DNA of 32,371 nucleotides from Flavobacteriaceae bacterium (GTDB taxonomy: Bacteria > Bacteroidota > Bacteroidia > Flavobacteriales > Flavobacteriaceae). The notes beneath the pieces were generated by a model, which was not told the origin of the DNA, did not search any database, and saw only the letters and a list, made by a program, of their open reading frames with translations. Of the stretch, positions 15,902-23,757 are shown in pieces (within the stretch, counting starts at the first letter, position 1; every line of letters begins with the position of its first letter). The stretch covers positions 1 to 32,371 of the forward strand of contig JAOZVI010000015.1 of the NCBI GenBank assembly GCA_029938265.1, in the 5' to 3' direction. Made by a program: the position numbers and the translations under genes.

Positions 15902-17449
15902 ATGAAGAATAAAGAAGATAAATTTAAGAAAGTAATATCTCATGCTAAAGAATACGGATATATCTTTCAATCAAGTGAAATATATGATGGATTAAGTGCT
16001 GTTTATGATTATGGACAAAACGGTGTTGAACTCAAAAAGAATATCCGTGATTATTGGTGGAAAGCCATGATTCAAATGCATGAAAATATTGTTGGTATAG
16101 ATACTGCAATTTTTATGCATCCAACAACCTGGAAAGCTTCTGGGCACGTTGATGCTTTTAATGATCCATTGATCGACAATAAAGATTCTAAAAAACGTTA
16201 CCGTGCCGATGTTCTTATTGAAGATTATACCGAAAAATTAAATCTTAAAGCAAAAAAAGAAATTACCAAAGCTGCAAAACGTTTTGGCGATGCTTTTAAT
16301 GAGCAAGAGTTTGTAAGCACAAACCCTCGTGTTATAAAATATCTAAGCAAACGTGATGAAGTTTTAAAACGTATGGGAAGTTCTTTAGAAAATGGAGATC
16401 TTACAGATGTAAAGGCTTTAATTGAAGAATTGGAAATTGCCTGCCCTGTTTCAGGTTCTAGGAATTGGACAGATGTTAAACAATTTAATTTGATGTTTGG
16501 TACTAGATTGGGCGCAACAGCCGAGTCTGCAATGGAATTATTTTTAAGACCCGAGACCGCTCAAGGTATTTTTGTAAACTTTGCAAATGTTCAAAAAACA
16601 GGTAGAATGAAAATTCCATTTGGCATTGCACAAACCGGTAAAGCTTTTAGAAATGAGATCGTTGCTAGACAATTTATTTTTAGAATGCGAGAATTTGAAC
16701 AAATGGAAATGCAATTTTTCGTACGTCCTGGTGAAGAACTCAAATGGTATGAATATTGGAAAGAGAAACGATTAAACTGGCACTTATCACTTGGTATTGA
16801 TAAAGAAAATTATCGTTTTCACGATCATGAAAAAATGGCGCATTATGCCAATGCTGCTGCTGATATTGAATTTAATTTTCCTTTTGGGTTTAAAGAACTG
16901 GAAGGTATTCATTCTCGTACAGATTTTGATCTAAAAGCTCATGAAGAATATTCAGGTAAAAAACTACAATTCTTTGATCATGAAATAAATAAAAGTTATG
17001 TTCCTTATGTAATTGAAACTTCTATTGGTTTAGATAGAATGTTTTTAGCTATTTTTTCCTCGGCATTACAAAATGAAACTTTAGATGATGGATCAGAAAG
17101 AGTTGTTTTAAAATTACCTGCTGTTTTAGCACCAACAAAAGCTACAGTTTTACCTTTAGTAAAAAAAGATGGTTTACCCGAAATTGCTCGAAAAATAATC
17201 AATGATTTAAAATATGATTTCAATGTAAGTTATGATGAAAAGGATGCCATTGGCCGGCGTTATCGCCGTCAGGACGCAGTAGGGACACCATTTTGTATTA
17301 CCGTTGATCACCAAACAAAAGAAGATGATACAGTAACGATTCGTCATAGAGATACCATGGCACAAGAAAGAGTTGCTATAAAAGATCTGAGAAATATTAT
17401 TTACAAAGAGGTTTCGGTTGGTGATTGGCTAAAAAAATTAAATAATTGA
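15902..17449 (+). CDS. glyS: Glycyl-tRNA synthetase (alpha2 class II type)
   Basis: This is the single-chain homodimeric glycyl-tRNA synthetase, not the alpha/beta heterotetramer. At 515 residues it has normal length. It starts with the family N-terminus (FKKVISHAKEYGYIFQSSEIYDG), has LFLRPETAQGIFVNF and GKAFRNEIVARQFIFRMREF (motif 2 region), and VIETSIGLDRMFLAIF (motif 3), followed by the anticodon-binding domain beginning at VVLKLPAVLAPTKATVLPL. The start codon is secured by this conserved N-terminus, which matters because the -7 box lies only a few bases upstream. The PhnA-like gene begins three bases after its stop. Confidence 0.97.
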   Translation: MKNKEDKFKKVISHAKEYGYIFQSSEIYDGLSAVYDYGQNGVELKKNIRDYWWKAMIQMHENIVGIDTAIFMHPTTWKASGHVDAFNDPLIDNKDSKKRYRADVLIEDYTEKLNLKAKKEITKAAKRFGDAFNEQEFVSTNPRVIKYLSKRDEVLKRMGSSLENGDLTDVKALIEELEIACPVSGSRNWTDVKQFNLMFGTRLGATAESAMELFLRPETAQGIFVNFANVQKTGRMKIPFGIAQTGKAFRNEIVARQFIFRMREFEQMEMQFFVRPGEELKWYEYWKEKRLNWHLSLGIDKENYRFHDHEKMAHYANAAADIEFNFPFGFKELEGIHSRTDFDLKAHEEYSGKKLQFFDHEINKSYVPYVIETSIGLDRMFLAIFSSALQNETLDDGSERVVLKLPAVLAPTKATVLPLVKKDGLPEIARKIINDLKYDFNVSYDEKDAIGRRYRRQDAVGTPFCITVDHQTKEDDTVTIRHRDTMAQERVAIKDLRNIIYKEVSVGDWLKKLNN

Positions 17450-17452
17450 ATT

Positions 17453-17662
17453 ATGGATACTAAAGACAGTGTAGGAAATATTTTAAATGATGGTGATTCA
17501 GTTACAATTAATAAAGATCTGAAAATTAAAGGAATGTCAAAAACCTTAAAAAGAGGTTTGAAAATTAAAAACATAAGGTTAACCAATAGTAATCAAGAGG
17601 TTGAATGCCGTGTAGGCAAAAGTGTTGTGGTGCTTAAAACTCAATTTTTGAAAAAAGCATAA
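17453..17662 (+). CDS. Stand-alone PhnA C-terminal-domain protein
   Basis: A 69-residue protein consisting only of the PhnA/YjdM C-terminal SH3-like domain: VGNILNDGDSVTINKDLKIKG, then LKRGLKIKNIRLT and VVLKTQFLKKA. Longer family members carry an N-terminal zinc ribbon with four cysteines; that part is absent here and only one Cys remains. The name PhnA is historical; involvement in phosphonate use is not established for this domain. It lies 3 bases behind glyS and 39 bases before smpB, so it is probably cotranscribed with translation genes. Confidence 0.85.
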   Translation: MDTKDSVGNILNDGDSVTINKDLKIKGMSKTLKRGLKIKNIRLTNSNQEVECRVGKSVVVLKTQFLKKA

Positions 17663-17683
17663 ATATTGTATTTTTCAATATTT
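17661..17683. repeat. Short hairpin between the PhnA-like gene and smpB
   Basis: AAATATTG (17661-17668) and CAATATTT (17676-17683) form a perfect 8-base inverted repeat with a T-rich 7-base loop. The loop plus first arm base contains TATTTTTC, one mismatch from a -7 box. It could be a weak terminator, a processing site, or part of an smpB promoter; A/T-only pairing makes it weak. Confidence 0.35.
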
Positions 17684-17701
17684 TAATTGTAATTCTGATC
17701 A

Positions 17702-18157
17702 ATGCAAAAGAATATAAATATTAGAAACAAAAAGGCTCGATTTGAATATGAAATTTTAGATCAGTATACTGCCGGAATCATATTAACCGGTACTGAAATA
17801 AAATCTATTCGCGAAAGTAAAGCCCGCATTGCCGAAAGCTTTTGTGAATTTAATGATGAAGGTGAACTTTTTGTAATCAATATGTCTATTGAAGAATACA
17901 ACAGAGGAAGCTATTACAACCACAAACCAAAAAGTGAACGTAAATTATTACTAACAAAAATAGAACTTAAGAAATTGAGAAAGGAAGTCCAAAATGTAGG
18001 ACTTACAATTATTCCTTTAAAACTTTTTATTACGGATAAAGGATGGGCAAAATTGCAAATTGCATTATGTAAAGGTAAAAAAATACACGATAAACGTGAT
18101 ACAATAAAAAACAGAGATGCCAAAAAAGATTTGGCTCGAATTAAAAAGAATTTCTAA
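17702..18157 (+). CDS. smpB: SsrA-binding protein SmpB
   Basis: SmpB binds tmRNA and guides it to stalled ribosomes for trans-translation. The 151-residue length is normal. The family start INIRNKKARFEYEIL, the core LTGTEIKSIRESKARIAESF, the INMSIEEYNRGSYYNHKPKSERKLLL segment and the basic C-terminal tail KKIHDKRDTIKNRDAKKDLAR are all present. Its TAA overlaps the next ATG by one base (TAATG), suggesting translational coupling to the prenyltransferase. tmRNA (ssrA) itself was not seen in the window. Confidence 0.97.
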   Translation: MQKNINIRNKKARFEYEILDQYTAGIILTGTEIKSIRESKARIAESFCEFNDEGELFVINMSIEEYNRGSYYNHKPKSERKLLLTKIELKKLRKEVQNVGLTIIPLKLFITDKGWAKLQIALCKGKKIHDKRDTIKNRDAKKDLARIKKNF

Positions 18158-19062
18158 TGGGAATAAAAGACTTTCTAAATTTTATACGGTGGAAAAATAT
18201 TTTAATGCTTATTTTAATACAGGTATTGGTAAAATATGCATTGTTTCCAAAGTTTGATACCTATATTTTTTTAGATGATTTTCATTTTATCATATTGATC
18301 CTATCAACAATTCTTATTGCTGCTTCCGGTTATATCATTAATGACATTTACGATATCAAAGCTGATGCGATTAATAAACCCGAAAAATTATATGTAAGTA
18401 ATAAAATCAGTTTAAAAAAAGCAAATAACCTATACTTTTTTCTGAATTTTTCAGGTTTGTTACTTGGATTATATCTTTCTTATCACATTAAAAATATTTC
18501 CTTTTTTATAGTTTACATTGTTATTTCTTTTCTTTTATATCGATATGCTATCTATTTTAAAAAGAAATTTTTAATAGGTAATTTAATCGTTTCATTTTTA
18601 ATATTCTTAAGTGTTATTATCATTGCAATATTTGATCTGGTTCCTGCTACGAACGATTACAATCAAAACGAGCAATTGATCGTATTTATACTACTTATTA
18701 AGATAGCTTCTTTTGCTTTTATTCTAACTTTATTAAGAGAAATACTGAAAGATATTGAAGATATTGAAGGAGATAAAAAAGTAAATGCTCATACTATTCC
18801 CATTTCTTTAGGTATTGAAAAAACAAAATATATCTTAATTTTTATAACCATAGCATTACTTGCAGGTCTTATATTTTTTGCCTCATCTTATTACGGAACC
18901 AATAAACTAATTTTTTATTATTTACTAATTCTTGTCGCCTTACCACTACTCTACTTTATGATAAAGATCAGATCTTCAAAGACTAAAGAAAATTATTACA
19001 AACTCAGTATTTTATTAAAAATAATTATGTTAACCGGTATTTTATCAATTTTATTATTCTGA
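18157..19062 (+). CDS. UbiA-family prenyltransferase, DGGGP-synthase-like
   Basis: A 301-residue membrane protein with about eight spans and both aspartate motifs of UbiA enzymes: INDIYDIKADAINKP (about 61-75) and REILKDIEDIEGDKKVNAHT (from about 195). The second motif and overall size fit the geranylgeranylglycerol-phosphate geranylgeranyltransferase subgroup that NCBI-style annotation assigns to Bacteroidota homologues of the archaeal lipid enzyme. Whether it makes an archaeal-type ether lipid intermediate here, or uses another polyprenyl acceptor, is not known from sequence. It is joined to smpB by a one-base overlap and to maf by a one-base gap, so all three form one unit. Confidence 0.87.
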   Translation: MGIKDFLNFIRWKNILMLILIQVLVKYALFPKFDTYIFLDDFHFIILILSTILIAASGYIINDIYDIKADAINKPEKLYVSNKISLKKANNLYFFLNFSGLLLGLYLSYHIKNISFFIVYIVISFLLYRYAIYFKKKFLIGNLIVSFLIFLSVIIIAIFDLVPATNDYNQNEQLIVFILLIKIASFAFILTLLREILKDIEDIEGDKKVNAHTIPISLGIEKTKYILIFITIALLAGLIFFASSYYGTNKLIFYYLLILVALPLLYFMIKIRSSKTKENYYKLSILLKIIMLTGILSILLF

Positions 19063-19063
19063 T

Positions 19064-19645
19064 ATGATCAATGAATTACTAAAAGATAAACATATAATTT
19101 TAGCATCCGGTTCACCACGTAGGCAACAATTTTTAAAAGATCTAAACATCGATTTTGAAATAAGAACAAAAGAAATAGATGAAAATTATCCCAATCATCT
19201 AAAAGGTACAGAAATTACAGACTATTTAGCGAAATTTAAAGCCAATGCATTTTTAGATGAACTAAAAAATAATGATATTTTAATTACTTCTGATACGATC
19301 GTTTGGCTTAACAAAAAAGCATTAGGTAAGCCTAAGAACTTTGAAGAAGCTAAAAATATTTTGTTGCAATTATCTGGCAAAATGCATAAGGTCATTACAT
19401 CTATTGCGATTAGTGATAATAAGCACCAAACAATAGTAAATGATATTACCAAAGTATACTTTAAAGAATTGACAATACCACAAATTGAGTATTATATAAA
19501 AAAATTCAAACCTTATGATAAAGCAGGTAGCTACGGTATTCAAGAATGGATAGGGTTTATTGGAATTGACAAAATTGAAGGAAGTTATTTTAATGTTATG
19601 GGATTTCCTACGCATAAATTTTATGAAGCATTGATAAATTTTTAG
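19064..19645 (+). CDS. maf: Maf family nucleoside triphosphate pyrophosphatase
   Basis: Maf hydrolyses non-canonical or free nucleoside triphosphates (commonly dTTP/UTP) to monophosphates, acting in nucleotide pool control and linked to septum arrest. The 193-residue length is normal. The motifs LASGSPRRQQFL near the N-terminus, TSDTIVW with the catalytic Asp, KAGSYGIQEWIG and GSYFNVMGFP are those of the YhdE/Maf subgroup. It starts one base after the prenyltransferase stop. This neighbour pairing recurs in flavobacteria as far as I recall, which supports a shared transcript but not a shared pathway. Confidence 0.95.
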   Translation: MINELLKDKHIILASGSPRRQQFLKDLNIDFEIRTKEIDENYPNHLKGTEITDYLAKFKANAFLDELKNNDILITSDTIVWLNKKALGKPKNFEEAKNILLQLSGKMHKVITSIAISDNKHQTIVNDITKVYFKELTIPQIEYYIKKFKPYDKAGSYGIQEWIGFIGIDKIEGSYFNVMGFPTHKFYEALINF

Positions 19646-19665
19646 AATTAACTCATATTAATTCC

Positions 19666-19673
19666 TATTTTTG
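19666..19673 (+). promoter_or_regulatory. -7 box (TATTTTTG) before the transketolase half
   Basis: Exact TAnnTTTG match, 38 bases before the ATG at 19712, implying a leader near 32 bases. No TTG is found at the -33 position, so the promoter is partial. Confidence 0.5.
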
Positions 19674-19711
19674 TTCTTTTCAAAACAAAAACACTTTATT
19701 ACAATCATTTA

Positions 19712-20665
19712 ATGAAAAAATATACATATACCGAAAAAAAAGATACACGCTCTGGCTTTGGTGCCGGTTTGGCCGAATTAGGCAGAACCAATGAGAATGT
19801 AGTTGCATTATGTGCTGATTTAGTTGGTTCATTAAAAATGGACGAATTTATTAAAGAAAATCCTGAACGGTTTTTTCAGGTAGGTATTGCAGAAGCTAAC
19901 ATGATGGGGATTGCTGCGGGATTAACTATTGGTGGTAAAATACCGTTTACCGGAACTTTTGCCAATTTCTCTACCGGTAGAGTTTATGATCAGATCAGAC
20001 AATCTATTGCTTACTCTTTTAAAAATGTTAAAATTTGCGCATCTCATGCCGGTTTAACTTTAGGAGAAGATGGTGCTACACACCAAACGTTAGAAGATAT
20101 TGGTTTGATGAAAATGTTACCCGGAATGGTTGTCATTAATCCTTGTGATTATAACCAAACCAAGGCTGCCACAATTGCTATTGCTGATTATGAGGGACCT
20201 GTCTATTTACGCTTTGGACGTCCGGCTGTACCAGTTTTTACACCAAAAGATCAAAAATTTGAAATTGGTAAAGCAATAAAATTTACAGAGGGCAATGATG
20301 TAACCATCGTAGCAACAGGCCACTTAGTATGGGAAGCCTTACAAGCCGCAGAACAATTAGAAACTCAAGGTATAAAAGCAGAGGTAATTAATATTCATAC
20401 GATCAAACCCTTAGATGAAGTAGCTATTTTAAAATCGGTTTCAAAAACTAAATGTATAGTTACAGCAGAAGAACATAATATATTAGGAGGTTTAGGAGAA
20501 AGTGTAGCCAGAACACTCACATTAAACAATCCAGTTCCTCAGGAATTTGTTGCAGTTAATGACAAATTTGGTGAATCTGGTACTCCTGCTCAACTTATGG
20601 AAAAATACAATTTAAATGATAAAGCTATTATAAAAGCTGTTAAAAAAGTTATTGAAAGAAAATAA
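19712..20665 (+). CDS. Transketolase, C-terminal subunit
   Basis: The 317-residue protein covers the pyrimidine-binding domain and C-terminal domain of transketolase, with no thiamine-diphosphate GDG..N binding domain. Recognisable segments are RFFQVGIAEANMMGIAAGL (contains the catalytic Glu that activates the cofactor), FTGTFANFSTGRVYDQIRQS, SHAGLTLGEDGATHQTLEDI, and VYLRFGRPAVPVF. Split transketolases are common in Bacteroidota and archaea, where the N-terminal subunit is normally the gene just upstream. Here the upstream gene is maf and there is no N-terminal half in the window. It could alternatively serve a transketolase-like enzyme with another partner. Confidence 0.93.
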   Translation: MKKYTYTEKKDTRSGFGAGLAELGRTNENVVALCADLVGSLKMDEFIKENPERFFQVGIAEANMMGIAAGLTIGGKIPFTGTFANFSTGRVYDQIRQSIAYSFKNVKICASHAGLTLGEDGATHQTLEDIGLMKMLPGMVVINPCDYNQTKAATIAIADYEGPVYLRFGRPAVPVFTPKDQKFEIGKAIKFTEGNDVTIVATGHLVWEALQAAEQLETQGIKAEVINIHTIKPLDEVAILKSVSKTKCIVTAEEHNILGGLGESVARTLTLNNPVPQEFVAVNDKFGESGTPAQLMEKYNLNDKAIIKAVKKVIERK

Positions 20666-20705
20666 GTTAGTACATTTATAAATTCAACCATTAAAAATAT
20701 AAATT

Positions 20706-21353
20706 ATGAAGAAGTTAATTTTAATTTTATTAGTTTTTGGTGCATTTTCGACTTTGAACGCACAATTTTTAAATTATGGTATCAAAGGCGGTTTAAACTA
20801 TAATTCAAACGGTAATTTAAGAGATGTTTCCGGATTTGAAGATGATCTAAAGATCAAATCAGAAAATCTAACCGGATACCACATAGGAGTTTTTACTGAA
20901 ATAAAATTGCCTTTATGGATTTATCTCCGACCTGAATTATTATACACACATACTAAAAGTAGTTATGAAGGCGAACATACTAACTCTGAACTTTCAATTA
21001 ATAAAATTGATGCACCGATTTTGGTTGGCGCAAGAATACTAAAGATAGGTAGAATATTTGCCGGACCTGTATTTACCTATATGTTTGATACTGATTTTAA
21101 AGATACTGATATTTATGATAATGTAAAGAATTTGAGCTCTGATGATTTTGGGGTAGGTGGACAAATTGGAATTGGTGTAGAATTAGGAAAATTTGGTGCT
21201 GATATTCGCTGGGAATCTGGCTTTACAGATACTGAAGCACATTTTATTGGTGATCTAACAGATGGTTATGTAGGTTCTTCAACCGATGCTACTATTAGAA
21301 TTGATACACGTCCACAACAATTTATTGTAAGTGTCTACTATCAATTTAAATAA
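20706..21353 (+). CDS. PorT-like outer-membrane beta-barrel protein
   Basis: A 215-residue exported protein with signal peptide MKKLILILLVFGAFSTLNAQ, then alternating beta strands typical of OMP_b-brl_2 / PorT-family barrels: LNYGIKGGLNYNSNG, LTGYHIGVFTEIKLPLWIYLRPELLYT, and a last strand QQFIVSVYYQFK ending in an aromatic-Lys C-terminus. An eight-strand barrel is likely. This family is abundant in Bacteroidota and mostly of unknown function, so PorT is a fold label rather than a claim of type IX secretion. It follows the transketolase gene by 40 bases and ends before a weak terminator. Confidence 0.85.
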   Translation: MKKLILILLVFGAFSTLNAQFLNYGIKGGLNYNSNGNLRDVSGFEDDLKIKSENLTGYHIGVFTEIKLPLWIYLRPELLYTHTKSSYEGEHTNSELSINKIDAPILVGARILKIGRIFAGPVFTYMFDTDFKDTDIYDNVKNLSSDDFGVGGQIGIGVELGKFGADIRWESGFTDTEAHFIGDLTDGYVGSSTDATIRIDTRPQQFIVSVYYQFK

Positions 21354-21377
21354 ATTATTATATATTTAAAAAAAACT

Positions 21378-21408
21378 AAGGAGTATGATTTTTCAGCTCC
21401 TTTTTTTT
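21378..21408 (+). terminator. Probable intrinsic terminator after the barrel gene
   Basis: AAGGAG (21378-21383) pairs with CTCCTT (21397-21402) over a 13-base loop and runs into a T tract. The stem is short but the T run is strong. Confidence 0.6.
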
Positions 21409-21449
21409 ATTAGTATATTTGATTATTCATTTAGGCATCATTATTGGTA

Positions 21450-21457
21450 TAGATTTG
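21450..21457 (+). promoter_or_regulatory. -7 box (TAGATTTG) for the collagen-like lipoprotein gene
   Basis: Exact TAnnTTTG match between the terminator and the gene. No TTG at the right distance. The predicted start site near 21463 gives a leader of about 43 bases to the ATG at 21506. Confidence 0.4.
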
Positions 21458-21505
21458 TAAATAATCTCTTAAGATATGATTAAACTAATTTTAAAAATAT
21501 TCAAT

Positions 21506-22009
21506 ATGAAAAAATTATTCCTTATTCTCCCAATTATTTCTTTATTATTTGCATCCTGTGTTAGTGAAGTTGGCCCTCCAGGTCCTCCCGGACAAGACGG
21601 TATCAATATTTTAGGACAAATATTTGAAGCTCAGGTTAGTTTTAATTCTGGAAATAACTATGAGGTATTGGTTGATTTTCCTTCTAATATTGATGTTTAT
21701 GATACAGATGTTGTAATTGCATATATCTTATCCGGAAATGACAATGGTGTAGACATTTGGGAACCATTGCCACAAACATTATTTTTCGAAGACGGAATAT
21801 TGCTTTATGGCTTCAACCATACATATGCAGATATTGCTTTTTTCTTAGATGGTACTGTTTATCTTGACGACCTATTACCTCAATTTACACAAAATATTAT
21901 TTTTAGAGTTGCAATTATTCCAGCAGATTCCGCGCAAGGCTTAAATCTAGACAATTTAGATAGTGTTATGAATTCATTACAAAATCAAGAAATTATTAGA
22001 TTGAATTAA
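21506..22009 (+). CDS. Lipoprotein with a very short collagen-like segment
   Basis: The ORF opens at 21476, but a classic lipoprotein signal, MKKLFLILPIISLLFASC, begins ten codons later at 21506, so I use that start (167 residues; lipid-modified Cys18). Directly after the Cys comes VSEVGPPGPPGQDGINI, three to four Gly-X-Y triplets. The remaining 140 residues are beta-rich and acidic with no recognised domain (EVLVDFPSNIDVYDTDVVIAYIL). Proteins of this pattern are common in Bacteroidota and usually annotated as collagen-like or hypothetical lipoproteins. Likely outer-membrane or surface anchored. The N-terminal ten-codon extension would disturb the signal peptide's n-region. Confidence 0.8.
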   Translation: MKKLFLILPIISLLFASCVSEVGPPGPPGQDGINILGQIFEAQVSFNSGNNYEVLVDFPSNIDVYDTDVVIAYILSGNDNGVDIWEPLPQTLFFEDGILLYGFNHTYADIAFFLDGTVYLDDLLPQFTQNIIFRVAIIPADSAQGLNLDNLDSVMNSLQNQEIIRLN

Positions 22010-22051
22010 ATTTTATATTTACAAAATCAAATAAAAAAGTAATCCCTTTTT

Positions 22052-23605
22052 ATGAGAAAATATATTTTTGCTTCGGTTCTAATAACTTTAGGTATAATTT
22101 TATTATTATTTTCATTTTTAGGAAATAATAAAGATGGATATGTTGAAAATATTTTTTCAAAAGAATCCAAAACCTTTGATGATACATTTACCGGATTTAT
22201 CAATAAATTTGAAAATAATATCACGACTATCAAATCAAACTTTACTGAACCCAATAAAATTAAAGATTCATTATTTACACGGAATTTCTTCTTAAACACT
22301 TTTAAAGATGACCAACACATCGTTTCTGTTAGTTTTTTTCAAAACAATTATAAAATTGGAATTAAAAAAGAAAAAAATAGTATGGTCTATGCTATTGATA
22401 GTACAAAAGTTCTTGATATAGTACGCTGGAAAAGATTTGAAGATGGCAAATATGTAAGTTCATGGGATGAAAGTTTTGAAAATACGATCAATAATACACA
22501 ACAATATAAAGATCTGTTAAAAAAGAAAGATGAGATCCAATGGTTTTTTTATAAAAACGATACCCTAAATAATGATTCTTTTAAAAATAAAGACCTTTTT
22601 TATGCAGGATATTCCTATCAAATTGATACAATTAACAGAGTCTTGTTGTTTAGCTTTTCAAGAAGTGCTTTGAACAATGATTTTAAGAATCTTTCCAAAT
22701 ACAACGACTTCAAAATTATTATTAAAAATAACAATGGTGATATTTGGGACTTAAGCTCAGTAAAACCTATATCAAAAAAACAAAATATTGACATTAAAAC
22801 TGATAGTTTATCCTTTAATATCTTAAATCACTTTAAAAGATTTGATGAAAAGGAAACTGGTATTTTCAAATTCAAATATAAAAATGAATCTTTTTGGAAT
22901 TCTTTCAAAAGTTTTTCTGATTACTCTGGCCTAAATAATTATATCTTAACTATACCTGGATCTCAATTGTCAACAAATTCAAATAAAAATCAAACATTAA
23001 TATTAAGATGGCTATCTATAATATTATTGGTTTCAGGATTTATTTTACTTCTCGTAAAAAAAAGAAAATTTTATCTTCCCAATAATATCAATATTCCCCC
23101 AATTAAAGACCTATTAAAAAATGATGAAAACAGGTATTTGGAATTCAAATCTTCTAGCAGGTGGGATTATAGACAAGAAAAATTCAACCCTGAATTAGAA
23201 AATGTAATTTATAAAACAATTGCTGCCTTTGGAAATACAGATGGTGGTATTTTATTAATTGGTATTGATGACGACAAAATTATACTAGGTTTAGAAAAAG
23301 ATTTTAACACTTTTAAAAAAGCAACGCCCGATTATTATGAAATTCATCTTAGAAATAATCTTCATAATCAAATGGGAGTCAAAAATGTTAGTAAAAATAT
23401 TAGAATACAATTTGAAGAAATTGAATTAAATAAAATTATTTGTAAAATTAAAATTCTCGCTGCAAATGAACCTATTTTCATAAAAACCAAAAATAAAAAT
23501 GGTCAAACTGAAGAAAAATTCTTTGTACGCAGTGGAAACTCTTCCCAAGAAATTAAGTCAGCTATTGAAATTAATGACTACATCAATAGTCGATTTAATA
23601 AATAA
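22052..23605 (+). CDS. Two-TM sensor-like protein with cytoplasmic AlbA_2 (Schlafen AAA_4) domain
   Basis: The 517-residue protein has a span at about 7-25, a hydrophilic region of about 290 residues that should lie outside the cytoplasm, and a second span at about 314-336 (LSIILLVSGFILLLV). The cytosolic end carries an AlbA_2 domain from about 352: RYLEFKSSSRWDYRQ, then AAFGNTDGGILLIGIDDDKI and a C-terminal IFIKTKN...EKFFVRSGNSSQEI. The EFK and AFGNTDGG..LIGI motifs are the family signature. AlbA_2 domains are related to the Schlafen core and to DNA/RNA-binding transcription regulators. The outer region has no recognised domain; it may be a CACHE-type sensor. The layout suggests signal input through the membrane to a nucleic-acid-binding domain, by inference only. 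Confidence 0.85.
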   Translation: MRKYIFASVLITLGIILLLFSFLGNNKDGYVENIFSKESKTFDDTFTGFINKFENNITTIKSNFTEPNKIKDSLFTRNFFLNTFKDDQHIVSVSFFQNNYKIGIKKEKNSMVYAIDSTKVLDIVRWKRFEDGKYVSSWDESFENTINNTQQYKDLLKKKDEIQWFFYKNDTLNNDSFKNKDLFYAGYSYQIDTINRVLLFSFSRSALNNDFKNLSKYNDFKIIIKNNNGDIWDLSSVKPISKKQNIDIKTDSLSFNILNHFKRFDEKETGIFKFKYKNESFWNSFKSFSDYSGLNNYILTIPGSQLSTNSNKNQTLILRWLSIILLVSGFILLLVKKRKFYLPNNINIPPIKDLLKNDENRYLEFKSSSRWDYRQEKFNPELENVIYKTIAAFGNTDGGILLIGIDDDKIILGLEKDFNTFKKATPDYYEIHLRNNLHNQMGVKNVSKNIRIQFEEIELNKIICKIKILAANEPIFIKTKNKNGQTEEKFFVRSGNSSQEIKSAIEINDYINSRFNK

Positions 23606-23633
23606 TATTTTCTAAATGTAAAACAAAAGTTAA

Positions 23634-23649
23634 AATGATATAAATCATT
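23634..23649 (+). promoter_or_regulatory. CRP/FNR-like dyad upstream of ppdK
   Basis: AATGATATAAATCATT is a perfect dyad, AATGAT-ATAA-ATCATT, containing TGA-N6-TCA as in CRP/FNR-family sites and close to the FNR consensus TTGAT-N4-ATCAA. Its centre at about 23641.5 is roughly 42 bases before the start site predicted from the -7 box at 23671, the class II activator position. Regulator not identified. Confidence 0.45.
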
Positions 23650-23670
23650 CTTATTTAGCCATAAATTAAT

Positions 23671-23678
23671 TATTTTTG
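23671..23678 (+). promoter_or_regulatory. -7 box (TATTTTTG) for ppdK
   Basis: Exact match to TAnnTTTG. The -33 TTG is missing, compatible with an activator-dependent promoter. A leader of about 74 bases would precede the ATG at 23758. Confidence 0.6.
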
Positions 23679-23757
23679 CTCGTCTTATTATAAAATTTAT
23701 TTAATACAAATAACCAAACAAAAAATTAATAAAAGATTTAATAAATTAAAGATCATT

